Assembly: GCA_030754885.1 (NCBI GenBank)
Contig: JASLZL010000021.1
Location: 1-64,000, forward strand
Length of the DNA: 64,000 nucleotides
Direction of reading: 5' to 3'
DNA from: Rhodospirillales bacterium
GTDB lineage: Bacteria > Pseudomonadota > Alphaproteobacteria > Rhodospirillales > JASLLZ01
The notes under the pieces were generated by a model, which saw only the letters and a program-made list of their open reading frames with translations, was not told the DNA's origin and did not search any database. Positions 24,057 through 33,739 of the stretch are shown here, piece by piece (the stretch's first letter is position 1; every line of letters begins with the position of its first letter). The position numbers were made by a program, and so were the translations under genes.

Positions 24057-25094
24057 ATGACCGTTTCCAGCACGCGAGCCCGGAATCTTTGGTCGCGGGT
24101 CGCCATAGCGGTTTTGGCGTTTGGCGCCTTGGCGCCGGGCCTGGCGGCGGCGCAGGAAAAAGGACAAGAAGTCGAACTGTCCGACGTTCTTGGTGCCATG
24201 GTGATGGTGCGCTCCGAAGTCGCGGCCGACGCCCGCACGGCGGGAAGCCTGGGCACGCGACGCGTTGGCAGCGGCGTCGTCATCGATGCCGAAGGATTGG
24301 TGCTGACCATCGGTTGCCTCATCTTGGAGGCCGAGCGCACCGAGCTCGTCATCCCCAGCGGCGACGCGGTGGAGGCAACGGTCGTCGGTTACGATCACGA
24401 GACCGGCTTCGGCCTTGTTCGCGCCGTTCGGCCGCTGGCGATCAAACCCATGCGCATGGGGAACTCGTCCGATCTGGCGGCCGGCAACCCGGTGGTGGCG
24501 GTAAGCATCGGTCCGCGTCCCATCACGCCCGGCATCGTCGTCGCCAGGCGCCCATATGCCGGCTATTGGGAATACCTGCTTGAAGACGCCATCCTGACCA
24601 CGCCGCCCCATCCCCAGTTCGGTGGCGCCGCCCTGGTCGGTGTCGACGGCCGCCTGCTGGGCATCGGTTCGCTCTATATCAACGTTGCCGAGGAGGGCCA
24701 GGAACCTCTTCCCGGTAACATGTTTGTTCCCATCGATCGGCTCAAGCCGATCCTGGCCGATCTCATCGAGAGCGGCCGTTCGGTACAGCCGCAGCGCCCC
24801 TGGCTTGGGCTCAGCACCGCCGAGGCCGGCGGCCGCATCCTGGTGCGCCGGGTGTCCCCCGGTGGCCCTGCCGAGAAGGTCGGGCTCAAGGCCGGCGACG
24901 TCATCGTCGGCGTCGGCGGAAAACGGGTCGACGGCCTGGCCGATTTCCTGCGCAAGGTGTGGGGTCAGGGCGGTCCCGGCGCGGCCATTCCCCTCGACGT
25001 GCTGCACCTGGATACCGGCGATTTGGCCATCAAACGCTACGACGTGCCGTCGATCAGCCGCTACGACTGGCTGAAATTGAAGCGCGATCTATAA
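24057..25094 (+). CDS. Trypsin-like/PDZ protein lacking the catalytic triad
   Basis: A 345-residue exported protein built like a small DegP/HtrA protease: signal peptide (VAIAVLAFGALAPGLAAA), trypsin-like double barrel (GSGVVIDAEGLVLT...) and one C-terminal PDZ domain (GGPAEKVGLKAGDVIVGVGG). The active site is gone: the usual LTNAHVV is LTIGCLI (His to Cys), TDLALI is TGFGLV (Asp to Gly), and GNSGGAL is PQFGGAA (Ser to Phe). It should be a non-catalytic peptide-binding or scaffold protein in the periplasm. ATG 24057 has GGAAGG eight bases before it, and a TATAAT at 24019-24024 is a possible -10 box. It converges with the ClC gene. Confidence 0.88.
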   Translation: MTVSSTRARNLWSRVAIAVLAFGALAPGLAAAQEKGQEVELSDVLGAMVMVRSEVAADARTAGSLGTRRVGSGVVIDAEGLVLTIGCLILEAERTELVIPSGDAVEATVVGYDHETGFGLVRAVRPLAIKPMRMGNSSDLAAGNPVVAVSIGPRPITPGIVVARRPYAGYWEYLLEDAILTTPPHPQFGGAALVGVDGRLLGIGSLYINVAEEGQEPLPGNMFVPIDRLKPILADLIESGRSVQPQRPWLGLSTAEAGGRILVRRVSPGGPAEKVGLKAGDVIVGVGGKRVDGLADFLRKVWGQGGPGAAIPLDVLHLDTGDLAIKRYDVPSISRYDWLKLKRDL

Positions 25095-25097
25095 CCC

Positions 25098-26873
25098 TCA
25101 ATCGCCGCGTTCCTCGCGCCGGCTTTCGACCAGGGCCCGGTTGTAGGCGTTCATGACGTCCCGTTCGTGGACACAGCCCAAGTAGACCAAGGTGTCGGCG
25201 TCCTCGACCACGGCGATGTGGGGCTCGCCGGTGCTGCGGAACAGTTTGAGCGCCGTCTCAAGGTCGTCGCCGGCGGTCAAGGTCAAAGGCGTCAACCGAG
25301 CCACGTCACCGGCGTTGATCAAGGTGTCCACGGCGTGGTCGAAGGCCGCCTCACTAAGATCGGCCAGGGTAATGGTGCCGAACAAGTGGCCGCCTTCGTC
25401 GACGACGAAAAGCTGGCCCACCGCACTGGCTTGCAACTTGGCGCGTACGGTGGGCAGGTCCGTCTCCGGACGGACCACGCCGCTGTCGCGGGCCATTACC
25501 TGGCTGACGTCGCGGGCCCGCAACAGAGCCGATTCGAATCCTTCCTTGAGATCGTAGCCGCGCCGCTCCAACTGCTTGGCGAAAAACGACTGGCCATAGA
25601 AATTCTGTGTGATCACCGAGGCTACTACCACCGCCACCATGACAGCCATGGTCAGCGCGTAGTCGCCGGTCATCTCGAAAATGATCAAGGTTGTCGATAT
25701 GGGTGCCCCCAGCACCGCCGCCGCCACCGCCCCCATTCCGACGATGGTGTAGGCACCGGGTCCGGACGAATATTCCGGCAGCAACGCGGTGACGGCAAAC
25801 CCGTAGGCGCCGCCGAGCATGGCGCCGATGACCAGAGACGGGCTGAACACACCGCCGCCGAAGCGAAACCCCAGGCACACCGCCGTTGCCGCGACCTTGG
25901 CGAACAACAGCGCCACCAAAAGCCAGAACGGAAACACCACCTTGAGGGCCGCCTCGGTGGCGCCGTAGCCCACTCCCAGCACCTGGGGGAATGCAATGGC
26001 AAGCGCGCCCACCGCCAGGCCCGCTGCCGCCGGGCGCAGCCAGATCGGCAGGCCCGACCTTTCGGCCACGGTCGCCGCCAGACCGACGCTGCGCATGAAG
26101 GCGATGGCCGTGATCGCCGACGCCACTCCGAGACCAAGAAACGCGGCATATTCCCAGACCGAAGTAATTCCCGAATGAACGAGTGTGAAGGCCGGGAAAT
26201 CACCGAAATAGACCCGCGAGATAACCGTGCCGGTGACGCTGGCGATGACGATGGGGGCGAAAGCGCGGAGCGCGTAGTGCCCGACGACCACTTCGGTGGC
26301 GAACAGCGCCCCGGCGATGGGGGCGTTGAACGATGCCGCCACCGCGGCAGCGACGCCGCATCCAAGAAGGGTGCGTGAATTGGACCGGGTTAATTCGAGC
26401 CGGCCGGCCAGCCAGCCGCCGAAGGTGGCGCCCAGGTGCACTGCCGGCCCTTCGCGCCCGGCAGAGGCGCCAACGCCAAGCGAGACCGCGCTGATCAGGG
26501 CCGCCACCAAACCGGTTTTGGCCGACATACGTCCGCCGCGGAGCGCCGCCGCCTCAATCACGTCGGCCACCGCCTGGGGGCGCTGGCTGGGCATGAAGTG
26601 GCGCACCAGCAAGCCGACGATCAGCCCACCCGCGGCCGGCGCCAACAGGACCCGCCACCACGGCAGGTCTTGGACGTACAGGTACAAACGCTCGCTGCCG
26701 GTGGTGAAGAAGACTGTTTGAACCAGGCCGATGGCCTCGCGGAATCCAATGATTGCTCCGCCCGCGGCGGCACCGACGACGAACCCCAGGATCGACAAGG
26801 TAAGCTGGTCGTTTCGAATGATACGCCGAAGCCGCACATAGAGGCGGCCCAATCTGAACCGTCGTCGGGTCAT
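25098..26873 (-). CDS. ClC-family chloride channel/antiporter with CBS domains
   Basis: A 591-residue ClC transporter with about ten membrane segments. Visible signatures are GREGPAVHLGATFGG, carrying the gating glutamate, FNAPIAGALFATEVV, and GGGVFSPSLVIGAMLGGAYG. The C-terminal part (from about residue 450) carries two CBS domains (VMARDSGVVRPETDLPTVR; LINAGDVARLTPLTLT), which usually bind adenine nucleotides and regulate gating. The GSGIP selectivity motif of the best-known members is not obvious. It moves chloride or another anion, perhaps coupled to protons. It ends three bases from the convergent PDZ gene. Confidence 0.92.
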   Translation of the reverse strand: MTRRRFRLGRLYVRLRRIIRNDQLTLSILGFVVGAAAGGAIIGFREAIGLVQTVFFTTGSERLYLYVQDLPWWRVLLAPAAGGLIVGLLVRHFMPSQRPQAVADVIEAAALRGGRMSAKTGLVAALISAVSLGVGASAGREGPAVHLGATFGGWLAGRLELTRSNSRTLLGCGVAAAVAASFNAPIAGALFATEVVVGHYALRAFAPIVIASVTGTVISRVYFGDFPAFTLVHSGITSVWEYAAFLGLGVASAITAIAFMRSVGLAATVAERSGLPIWLRPAAAGLAVGALAIAFPQVLGVGYGATEAALKVVFPFWLLVALLFAKVAATAVCLGFRFGGGVFSPSLVIGAMLGGAYGFAVTALLPEYSSGPGAYTIVGMGAVAAAVLGAPISTTLIIFEMTGDYALTMAVMVAVVVASVITQNFYGQSFFAKQLERRGYDLKEGFESALLRARDVSQVMARDSGVVRPETDLPTVRAKLQASAVGQLFVVDEGGHLFGTITLADLSEAAFDHAVDTLINAGDVARLTPLTLTAGDDLETALKLFRSTGEPHIAVVEDADTLVYLGCVHERDVMNAYNRALVESRREERGD

Positions 26874-26927
26874 TGTCCCATATACTAGATTCTATCCACT
26901 AGAGCACTTCGATGCCCCGCGAGCGCA

Positions 26928-27983
26928 CTACGATTTGTCGGCCATGTTGGCTGTTATCTGGCGTTCCGTCAGCACGCGGTCGCGCCCGGCGTGCTTGGCG
27001 GCATAAAGCGCCGCATCGGCGCGGGCAATAAAATCGGACAGGTCCTCTCCGAGCAGATAGCACCCGACACCGATGGAGACGGTGACGCGGCCCATAATTT
27101 CGCCCGTTGACCTGTTCTTGAGTTCCTTCTCTTTGGTTCGCCTACGAATGGTCTCGGCGACCTTGACGGCGTTCTGCAAGCTGGTTTCGGGTAAGATGAC
27201 GGCGAATTCCTCGCCCCCATAGCGCGATGCGGTGTCGCGGCCCTTGATGGTGTCGGTGAGCATGTTAGCCAACAATTTCAAAATCAGGTCGCCGATGAGA
27301 TGACCATAGGTGTCGTTAAAATTCTTAAACTTGTCGATGTCGATCATGAGGAGGCATAGGTTCTCGCTGCTCTCCTCGGCCAAGACTGCTTCCTCGCGAA
27401 GGGATATGTCGAAAAACCGCCGGTTGAAAATGCCGGTCATGGCGTCGGTGATGGCCTCGCGCCGTACGTCCTCCAGATCCTCACGTAGGCGGGAAATCTC
27501 GGACGACGACGACTCAAGCTGCTGTTCCAGATCGTGATTTTGGCGCTCCATGGCGCGGGTCGCCGTCGCGATGTCGGAAAGGACGGCACCGAACGCTTCG
27601 CTCTCCTCGGCCCCCGCGAGTTGTTCCGAGAACGTGTCCAAGGTGCGCCCGTATTGGGCCGCGTCGTCGCCGGCGGTCCCCAACCGTTTAAGGATTTCGT
27701 TCAGTTCTTGTTTGATCTCGGTGGCGGTGTTGTGGACGACGGTGTTTTGGCCTTCGCCCAAAATGAATTCCCGGTGGATTTCGGCGCTGCGTTCCATACT
27801 GATCGCTTCGTCGCCTTTGAGCAGCGTGTCCAGGGACCGATTCATTTTCGGGTCCCGGCCCGCGAAGTATAGGTACCATATGGCGAAGTTATCGGGGGTC
27901 GCGGCGATCCCCCTCTCCTCCATGAGGTTGAACGCCGAGCGGGCGAATTCCGCCGCCTGTTCCAAGGTGTCCGAGTGGTCCAC
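26928..27983 (-). CDS. Diguanylate cyclase (GGDEF)
   Basis: A 351-residue cytoplasmic protein that should make cyclic di-GMP. The C-terminal GGDEF domain has an intact active site RYGGEEFAVILPE and upstream DAMTGIFNRRFFD and MIDIDKFKNFNDTYGH. The allosteric inhibition site (RxxD, five residues before the active site) reads KGRD, so product feedback may be weakened. The N-terminal 120 residues (NLMEERGIAATPDNFAIWYLYFAGRDP) match the region seen in a group of diguanylate cyclases without named ligand, followed by a coiled coil (QQLESSSSEISRLREDLEDV) feeding into the catalytic domain. No membrane segment is seen. Confidence 0.92.
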   Translation of the reverse strand: MDHSDTLEQAAEFARSAFNLMEERGIAATPDNFAIWYLYFAGRDPKMNRSLDTLLKGDEAISMERSAEIHREFILGEGQNTVVHNTATEIKQELNEILKRLGTAGDDAAQYGRTLDTFSEQLAGAEESEAFGAVLSDIATATRAMERQNHDLEQQLESSSSEISRLREDLEDVRREAITDAMTGIFNRRFFDISLREEAVLAEESSENLCLLMIDIDKFKNFNDTYGHLIGDLILKLLANMLTDTIKGRDTASRYGGEEFAVILPETSLQNAVKVAETIRRRTKEKELKNRSTGEIMGRVTVSIGVGCYLLGEDLSDFIARADAALYAAKHAGRDRVLTERQITANMADKS

Positions 27984-28226
27984 GTCCGCCTCATCACGAC
28001 TTACCGGACGGCACGTCCCGTCCGACTTGGAACGTCATTTCAATCATCCACGGCGCCCGTCGTCAACCGGAACGTTTGTTCGACAACCCGAGGCATTCCG
28101 TCTGGACCGCTTGACGTCGGCCAAGACCGGATCGCGGGGTCTTTGCGGCGGAAAGGGATTTGCCGCGTCGGTCCGCCCGTGCCATAACCGGCCTTCCAGG
28201 CACCGGATATCCCGTATTCGAGAACC

Positions 28227-29048
28227 ATGGCCGCGCCGCAGACCAAGAACGCCGCCCCATCCCCGTCACCGGGTTCGCCGGTGCTCTCAGTCGTCGTGCC
28301 GGTCCTGGACGAGGCCGAGAACCTGCGTCCCCTGATCGAGGAGATCGCCGCCGCCCTCGACGAAGGCCCCGACTATGAGATCGTCTACGTGGACGACGGC
28401 AGCGGCGATGGAACCCCGGATCGCCTCGCCGATCTCGCCGCCGAGCTTCCACGCCTGCGTTGGGTGCGCCACCGCACCCGATGCGGCCAAAGCGCGGCTA
28501 TCTGGAGCGGCGTTGAGGCGGCGCGGGCATCACTCATCGCCACCCTCGACGGCGACGGACAGAACGACCCCGCCGACATCCCCAAGTTGCTCGCCCGCTT
28601 TGACGCCGAGGGTGGGGACAATGATGGCCCGATGATCGTCGGTGAGCGTGCTAAGCGGCGGGACACACGCCTGAAACGGATATCGTCGCGGATTGCCAAT
28701 GGCGTGCGCGCCGGCCTCTTGGCTGACCAGACCCCGGACACCGGCTGTGGCCTGAAGGTGTTTCCGCGCGCCGCTTTTCTTGCCATGCCGCGCTTCGACC
28801 ATATGCACCGCTTCCTGCCCGCCCTGATGATGCGTAGCGGTGGAAGGGTCGTTTCCGTTGTGGTCGGCCACCGGCCCCGCGGCACCGGCACGTCGAAGTA
28901 CGGTGTCCTGGATCGTTTGTGGATCGGTATCGTCGATCTCCTTGGCGTGATGTGGCTTCAGCGCCGCCCCATGACCCCCGATATCGTGGACGACGGGAAG
29001 GACAAGACATCAAGACCTGCCCAAGGCCCAAGGAGCCACGCACCATGA
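28227..29048 (+). CDS. Family 2 glycosyltransferase, polyprenyl-phosphate type
   Basis: A 273-residue GT2 enzyme of the DPM1/ArnC type, which transfers a sugar from a nucleotide donor to a polyprenyl phosphate at the inner face of the membrane. The fold signature LSVVVPVLDEAENLRPLIEEI is followed by YVDDGSGDGT and the metal-binding TLDGDGQNDP. There are no C-terminal membrane helices as in longer GtrB proteins. The stop overlaps the next ATG (ATGA), so it is coupled to the TVP38-type gene, with a GT39 enzyme after that. Together they suggest a route that makes a lipid-linked sugar and transfers it outside. Confidence 0.9.
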   Translation: MAAPQTKNAAPSPSPGSPVLSVVVPVLDEAENLRPLIEEIAAALDEGPDYEIVYVDDGSGDGTPDRLADLAAELPRLRWVRHRTRCGQSAAIWSGVEAARASLIATLDGDGQNDPADIPKLLARFDAEGGDNDGPMIVGERAKRRDTRLKRISSRIANGVRAGLLADQTPDTGCGLKVFPRAAFLAMPRFDHMHRFLPALMMRSGGRVVSVVVGHRPRGTGTSKYGVLDRLWIGIVDLLGVMWLQRRPMTPDIVDDGKDKTSRPAQGPRSHAP

Positions 29049-29746
29049 ATCCGCGCATCTTGTTGCGTGGCTTGATCTTGATCGCCGTACTGGCAGCCAT
29101 CGCCTGGGCCTTCGAAAAGACGGGGCTGAGCACCGCCCTCGATACGACCTGGATCGATAAGGAGGTGCGCGGCAAGGGCGTACTGGGCGAGGTCCTCTTC
29201 TTCGCCGTGGCGGCGCTGTTCTTGTCGGTTGGCCTGCCGCGACAAGTGGTTAGCTTCCTTGGCGGCTATGCCTTCGGTTTTCTTGTCGGGACGTTGCTGG
29301 CGCTGGCGGCCACGGCATTGGGGTGCGTCATTGCCTTTGGCTACGCGCGCTTGCTTGGCCGCGCCATGGTGCGCAAACGGTTTTCAGCGCGCATCCAACG
29401 GATCGACGCTTTTCTGCACGAAAACCCCTTTTCCATGAGTCTTCTCATTCGCCTGCTCCCCGCCGGCAGCAACTTGCTCACCAATCTGGCGGCTGGCGTC
29501 TCCAGCGTTTCGGCAGCGCCCTTTATCGCCGGCTCGACCCTCGGATTCATACCGCAGACCATGATCTTCGCCCTCGCCGGCAGCGGAGTCAGCCTCGACC
29601 CCACCTTGCGCATCGGCCTTGCCATGGCGCTTTTTGTCGTCGCCGGAGCGATCGGCCTCTCTCTCTACCGCAAGCATCGCCACGGCAAGGTTTTGGATGA
29701 ATCCGTCGACCGCGCCATCGGGGCGTCGGAAACGGATCTCCGTTGA
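29045..29746 (+). CDS. TVP38/TMEM64 (DedA-like) family membrane protein
   Basis: A 233-residue inner-membrane protein of the TVP38/VTT group. It has an N-terminal helix (LILIAVLAAIAWAF), the VTT core with LSVGLPRQVVSFLGGYAFG and the re-entrant-like LLPAGSNLLTNLAAGVSSV, and two later helices. Family members scramble or flip lipids, including polyprenyl phosphates in DedA-related proteins. Here, placed between a polyprenyl-phosphate glycosyltransferase and a GT39 enzyme, recycling or flipping of the lipid carrier is a reasonable inference. AAGGAG lies nine bases before the ATG, and overlaps of ATGA on one side and TTGA on the other couple it to both neighbours. Confidence 0.88.
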   Translation: MNPRILLRGLILIAVLAAIAWAFEKTGLSTALDTTWIDKEVRGKGVLGEVLFFAVAALFLSVGLPRQVVSFLGGYAFGFLVGTLLALAATALGCVIAFGYARLLGRAMVRKRFSARIQRIDAFLHENPFSMSLLIRLLPAGSNLLTNLAAGVSSVSAAPFIAGSTLGFIPQTMIFALAGSGVSLDPTLRIGLAMALFVVAGAIGLSLYRKHRHGKVLDESVDRAIGASETDLR

Positions 29747-31389
29747 CTTCCCCCTTCTCAGATTTACGCCAGACGCCGATCCCGATTGCGGCGGTGCTAT
29801 GGCTGGGGGTTGTGGCCGTCGCCCTGGCCAGCCGTCCGGTGTTGCCCGTCGATGAGACTCGGTATCTCGCTGTCGCCTGGGAAATGTGGAGCCGGGGCGA
29901 CTTCGTTTTGCCCACTCTCAACGGCGAAGCCTATAGCCACAAGCCGCCGCTGCTGTTTTGGATCATTCACGCCGGGTGGGCCGTCTTTGGCGTTAACGAA
30001 TGGTGGCCGCGTCTGGTGGCGCCACTGTTCGGCCTGGGCGCCTTGTTCCTGACCGCCGAACTGGCGCGCCGGTTGTGGCCCGAACGGCGCGACGTGGCAT
30101 CGGCGGCGTCCCTGATCCTGATGGCAAGTGGATTTTGGGCGATGTTCACCACGCTGACAATGTTCGACATGATCCTTGCCTTCTTTGCCCTCTTGGGCCT
30201 GCTCGGCATCCTCGACGCATGGCGCCACGGGGGTTGGAGGGGCTGGGCGATCCTTGGTGCAGCAATCGGATTTGGTCTCTTGACCAAGGGGCCCGCCATC
30301 GCGCTGCATGTCCTGCCGGTCGCTTTGCTAGCGCCGTTGTGGGGCGGGCGTCTCGAGGGTGCGGGGCGCGTGCGCCCGGGTTGGGGCGCCTGGTACGGCG
30401 GCATCGTCCTTGCCCTTGTTCTGGGCCTGGCGATGGTCCTGGCCTGGGCTGTTCCGGCCGGGGATAAGGGCGGTGCGGCCTTTCGCGATGCCATTTTCTG
30501 GGGCCAGACGGCGGGGCGCGTGGTGGATTCGTTTGCCCACGGCCGCCCCTGGTGGTGGTACCTGGCGATGACGCCGCCGCTTCTTGCGCCGCTGATTTTT
30601 TGGCCGGGCTTGTGGCGGTCTCTGGGTCGGCGCGCCGTTGGCTTCGGTGACGGGGGACTTCGTGTCTGTCTCTGCTGGTTCGGACCCGCCTTCCTTGCCT
30701 TCACGGCAATCAGCGGCAAGCAACTGCACTACCTCCTGCCCATTTTTCCCGCTCTGGCCCTGGCCCTGGCACGATTTCTGACGGCGCCCGACGAAGAGAC
30801 ATCGGTGGTGCGCCGCGATCTGGCCGTGCCCGGTGCGATAGTGGCGTTCGTGGGTCTGGCCATCCTTGCCGTTGACGTCGCCACGCCATATCTGGACCTT
30901 CCCTCATGGGTCAATAACTTGACGCTTTGGTGGGCCCTAATTGCTCTCGGCGCCGGCATCACGGCGGCGGTTGTCCCATTGGCTGGATTGACGGCACGTT
31001 TGGCGATGCTCGCCTCTTTAAGCGCCGCCCTGGTGGTAACGGTCCATCTGGTGGCGCGCCCGGCCCTGAGCGCGGTTATGGACCTTGGCTCCTTGTCGGT
31101 TCGCCTTGGCGCCTGGGAACGCGAAGGCCTTCCCCTGGCCCATTACGGGAAGTATCACGGCCAATTTCATTTCCTGGGGCGGCTGTCAAAGCCCTTGGCC
31201 ATCATCGGCGATGGCGAGGTCGCGGACTGGGTACGGCGCAATCCCCGGGGCAAGATCGTCACCTACCACCGCCGGGTGCCTGACCGCGCCCAACCCGACT
31301 TCGTCCAGCCTTTCCGCGCCATGACGATTGCGGTGTGGGACGTGGCACTGGTCAAAACTGATCTGGACCTGGTTAAGCGGCCAAAATAG
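29743..31389 (+). CDS. GT39/ArnT-like membrane glycosyltransferase
   Basis: A 548-residue multi-pass enzyme of the ArnT/protein-O-mannosyltransferase family, which moves a sugar from polyprenyl phosphate onto lipid A or another periplasmic acceptor. The first periplasmic loop has the catalytic acid DETRY, then NGEAYSHKPPLLFW, as in ArnT. About 11 hydrophobic segments follow, and the C-terminal ~90 residues form a periplasmic soluble part. It starts at TTG 29743, overlapping the previous stop; no ATG would preserve the N-terminal region. The acceptor and sugar are unknown: no arnA, arnB or arnD lies nearby, so aminoarabinose is not assumed. Confidence 0.88.
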   Translation: MTSPFSDLRQTPIPIAAVLWLGVVAVALASRPVLPVDETRYLAVAWEMWSRGDFVLPTLNGEAYSHKPPLLFWIIHAGWAVFGVNEWWPRLVAPLFGLGALFLTAELARRLWPERRDVASAASLILMASGFWAMFTTLTMFDMILAFFALLGLLGILDAWRHGGWRGWAILGAAIGFGLLTKGPAIALHVLPVALLAPLWGGRLEGAGRVRPGWGAWYGGIVLALVLGLAMVLAWAVPAGDKGGAAFRDAIFWGQTAGRVVDSFAHGRPWWWYLAMTPPLLAPLIFWPGLWRSLGRRAVGFGDGGLRVCLCWFGPAFLAFTAISGKQLHYLLPIFPALALALARFLTAPDEETSVVRRDLAVPGAIVAFVGLAILAVDVATPYLDLPSWVNNLTLWWALIALGAGITAAVVPLAGLTARLAMLASLSAALVVTVHLVARPALSAVMDLGSLSVRLGAWEREGLPLAHYGKYHGQFHFLGRLSKPLAIIGDGEVADWVRRNPRGKIVTYHRRVPDRAQPDFVQPFRAMTIAVWDVALVKTDLDLVKRPK

Positions 31390-31401
31390 CTCGGCCTTCC
31401 C

Positions 31402-31430
31402 TTGACATCGGACTCAAACGGACCTACATC
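31402..31430 (+). promoter_or_regulatory. groES promoter
   Basis: TTGACA at 31402-31407 and TACATC at 31425-31430 with a 17-base spacer lie just before the CIRCE element. The -35 is perfect and the -10 is modest. The inverted repeat begins two bases after the -10, so HrcA binding would block initiation. Confidence 0.65.
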
Positions 31431-31431
31431 C

Positions 31432-31458
31432 TTGGCACTCGATGGGGGTGAGTGCTAA
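31432..31458 (+). promoter_or_regulatory. CIRCE operator (HrcA-binding site)
   Basis: TTGGCACTC and GAGTGCTAA are separated by nine bases, matching the CIRCE consensus TTAGCACTC-N9-GAGTGCTAA with a single mismatch in the left arm. It lies 50 bases before the groES start codon. HrcA repression relieved by heat is the expected control; hrcA itself is not in the window. Confidence 0.95.
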
Positions 31459-31507
31459 CAACGCCCCTTCAATCGTGTTTTTTCAATGGGTTGACGGAGA
31501 TATAACC

Positions 31508-31822
31508 ATGAAGTTCAGGCCACTGCATGATCGCGTTGTCGTAAGGCGGATCGAGCAGGACATAAAGACGGCAGGCGGGATCATTATCCCCGACACCGCG
31601 CAGGAAAAGCCCATGGAGGGCGAAATCGTCGCCGTTGGTTCTGGAACGCGTTCGGAGGACGGCAAGCTTACGCCGCTCGACGTCGAAGCGGGTCAGCGGA
31701 TTTTGTTCGGCAAATGGTCCGGTACCGAAGTCAAGATCGACGGCGAGGAGCTGTTGATCATGAAGGAATCCGACCTTCTCGGCATCATCGAGAGCGGTGC
31801 CAAGAAGAAGTCGAAGAAATAG
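31508..31822 (+). CDS. groS: Co-chaperonin GroES
   Basis: A 104-residue 10 kDa co-chaperonin that caps GroEL. The N-terminus [16 protein letters not shown], the mobile-loop region [15 protein letters not shown] and [22 protein letters not shown] are typical. ATG 31508 follows GGAGA by eight bases; the 22 extra track codons run back through the CIRCE element and are not coding. The C-terminus ends in a Lys-rich tail (GAKKKSKK), slightly longer than the common form. It is first in the groESL operon. Confidence 0.97.
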   Translation: MKFRPLHDRVVVRRIEQDIKTAGGIIIPDTAQEKPMEGEIVAVGSGTRSEDGKLTPLDVEAGQRILFGKWSGTEVKIDGEELLIMKESDLLGIIESGAKKKSKK

Positions 31823-31855
31823 TCGATCCCAACAGAATTCCCAAGGAAGGGTTAG

Positions 31856-33511
<1,656 letters not shown>

Positions 33512-33536
33512 TCCACCGACCACCGGCAAGACTAAC

Positions 33537-33567
33537 AAGGGCTGCGCCTTCGGGTGCGGCCCTTTTC
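33537..33567 (+). terminator. Rho-independent terminator of groESL
   Basis: GGGCTGCGCC and GGTGCGGCCC pair (with G-T pairs and one mismatch) around a TTCG loop and are followed by TTTTC. It lies 25 bases after the groL stop. Confidence 0.8.
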
Positions 33568-33574
33568 GTCGGTC

Positions 33575-33733
33575 GTGAAAAAGTCCCTCGCCTTTGGCTC
33601 GCTGTACTTTTTCCCGCTTTCAATATGGCCAAATCGGCCCTTGAGGCGGGCGCCGGGCCGCCCCAAGCGCGCCTTTCTCATTGTCGATATTGAAGAAAAG
33701 TACACTGAGCGATAGCGAAGGACTTTTCTTCAC
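33575..33733. repeat. MITE-like element with long imperfect terminal inverted repeats
   Basis: The left arm (33575-33626, beginning GTGAAAAAGTCC, ending TTTCAATAT) and the right arm (33687-33733, ATATTGAAGAAAAGTACACT ... CTTTTCTTCAC) are inverted copies of each other, about three quarters identical. They flank about 60 bases of GC-rich sequence. There is no ORF inside. It fills the space between the groL terminator and the end of a convergent dehydrogenase gene. It could be a miniature transposable element or an intergenic palindromic repeat. Confidence 0.65.
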
Positions 33734-33739
33734 GGGCAA

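Noticed and set aside
27984-28226. Short ORFs in the gap between the diguanylate cyclase and GT2 genes
   Set aside because: They lack ribosome binding sites and mirror each other on both strands; I see only a divergent promoter region.
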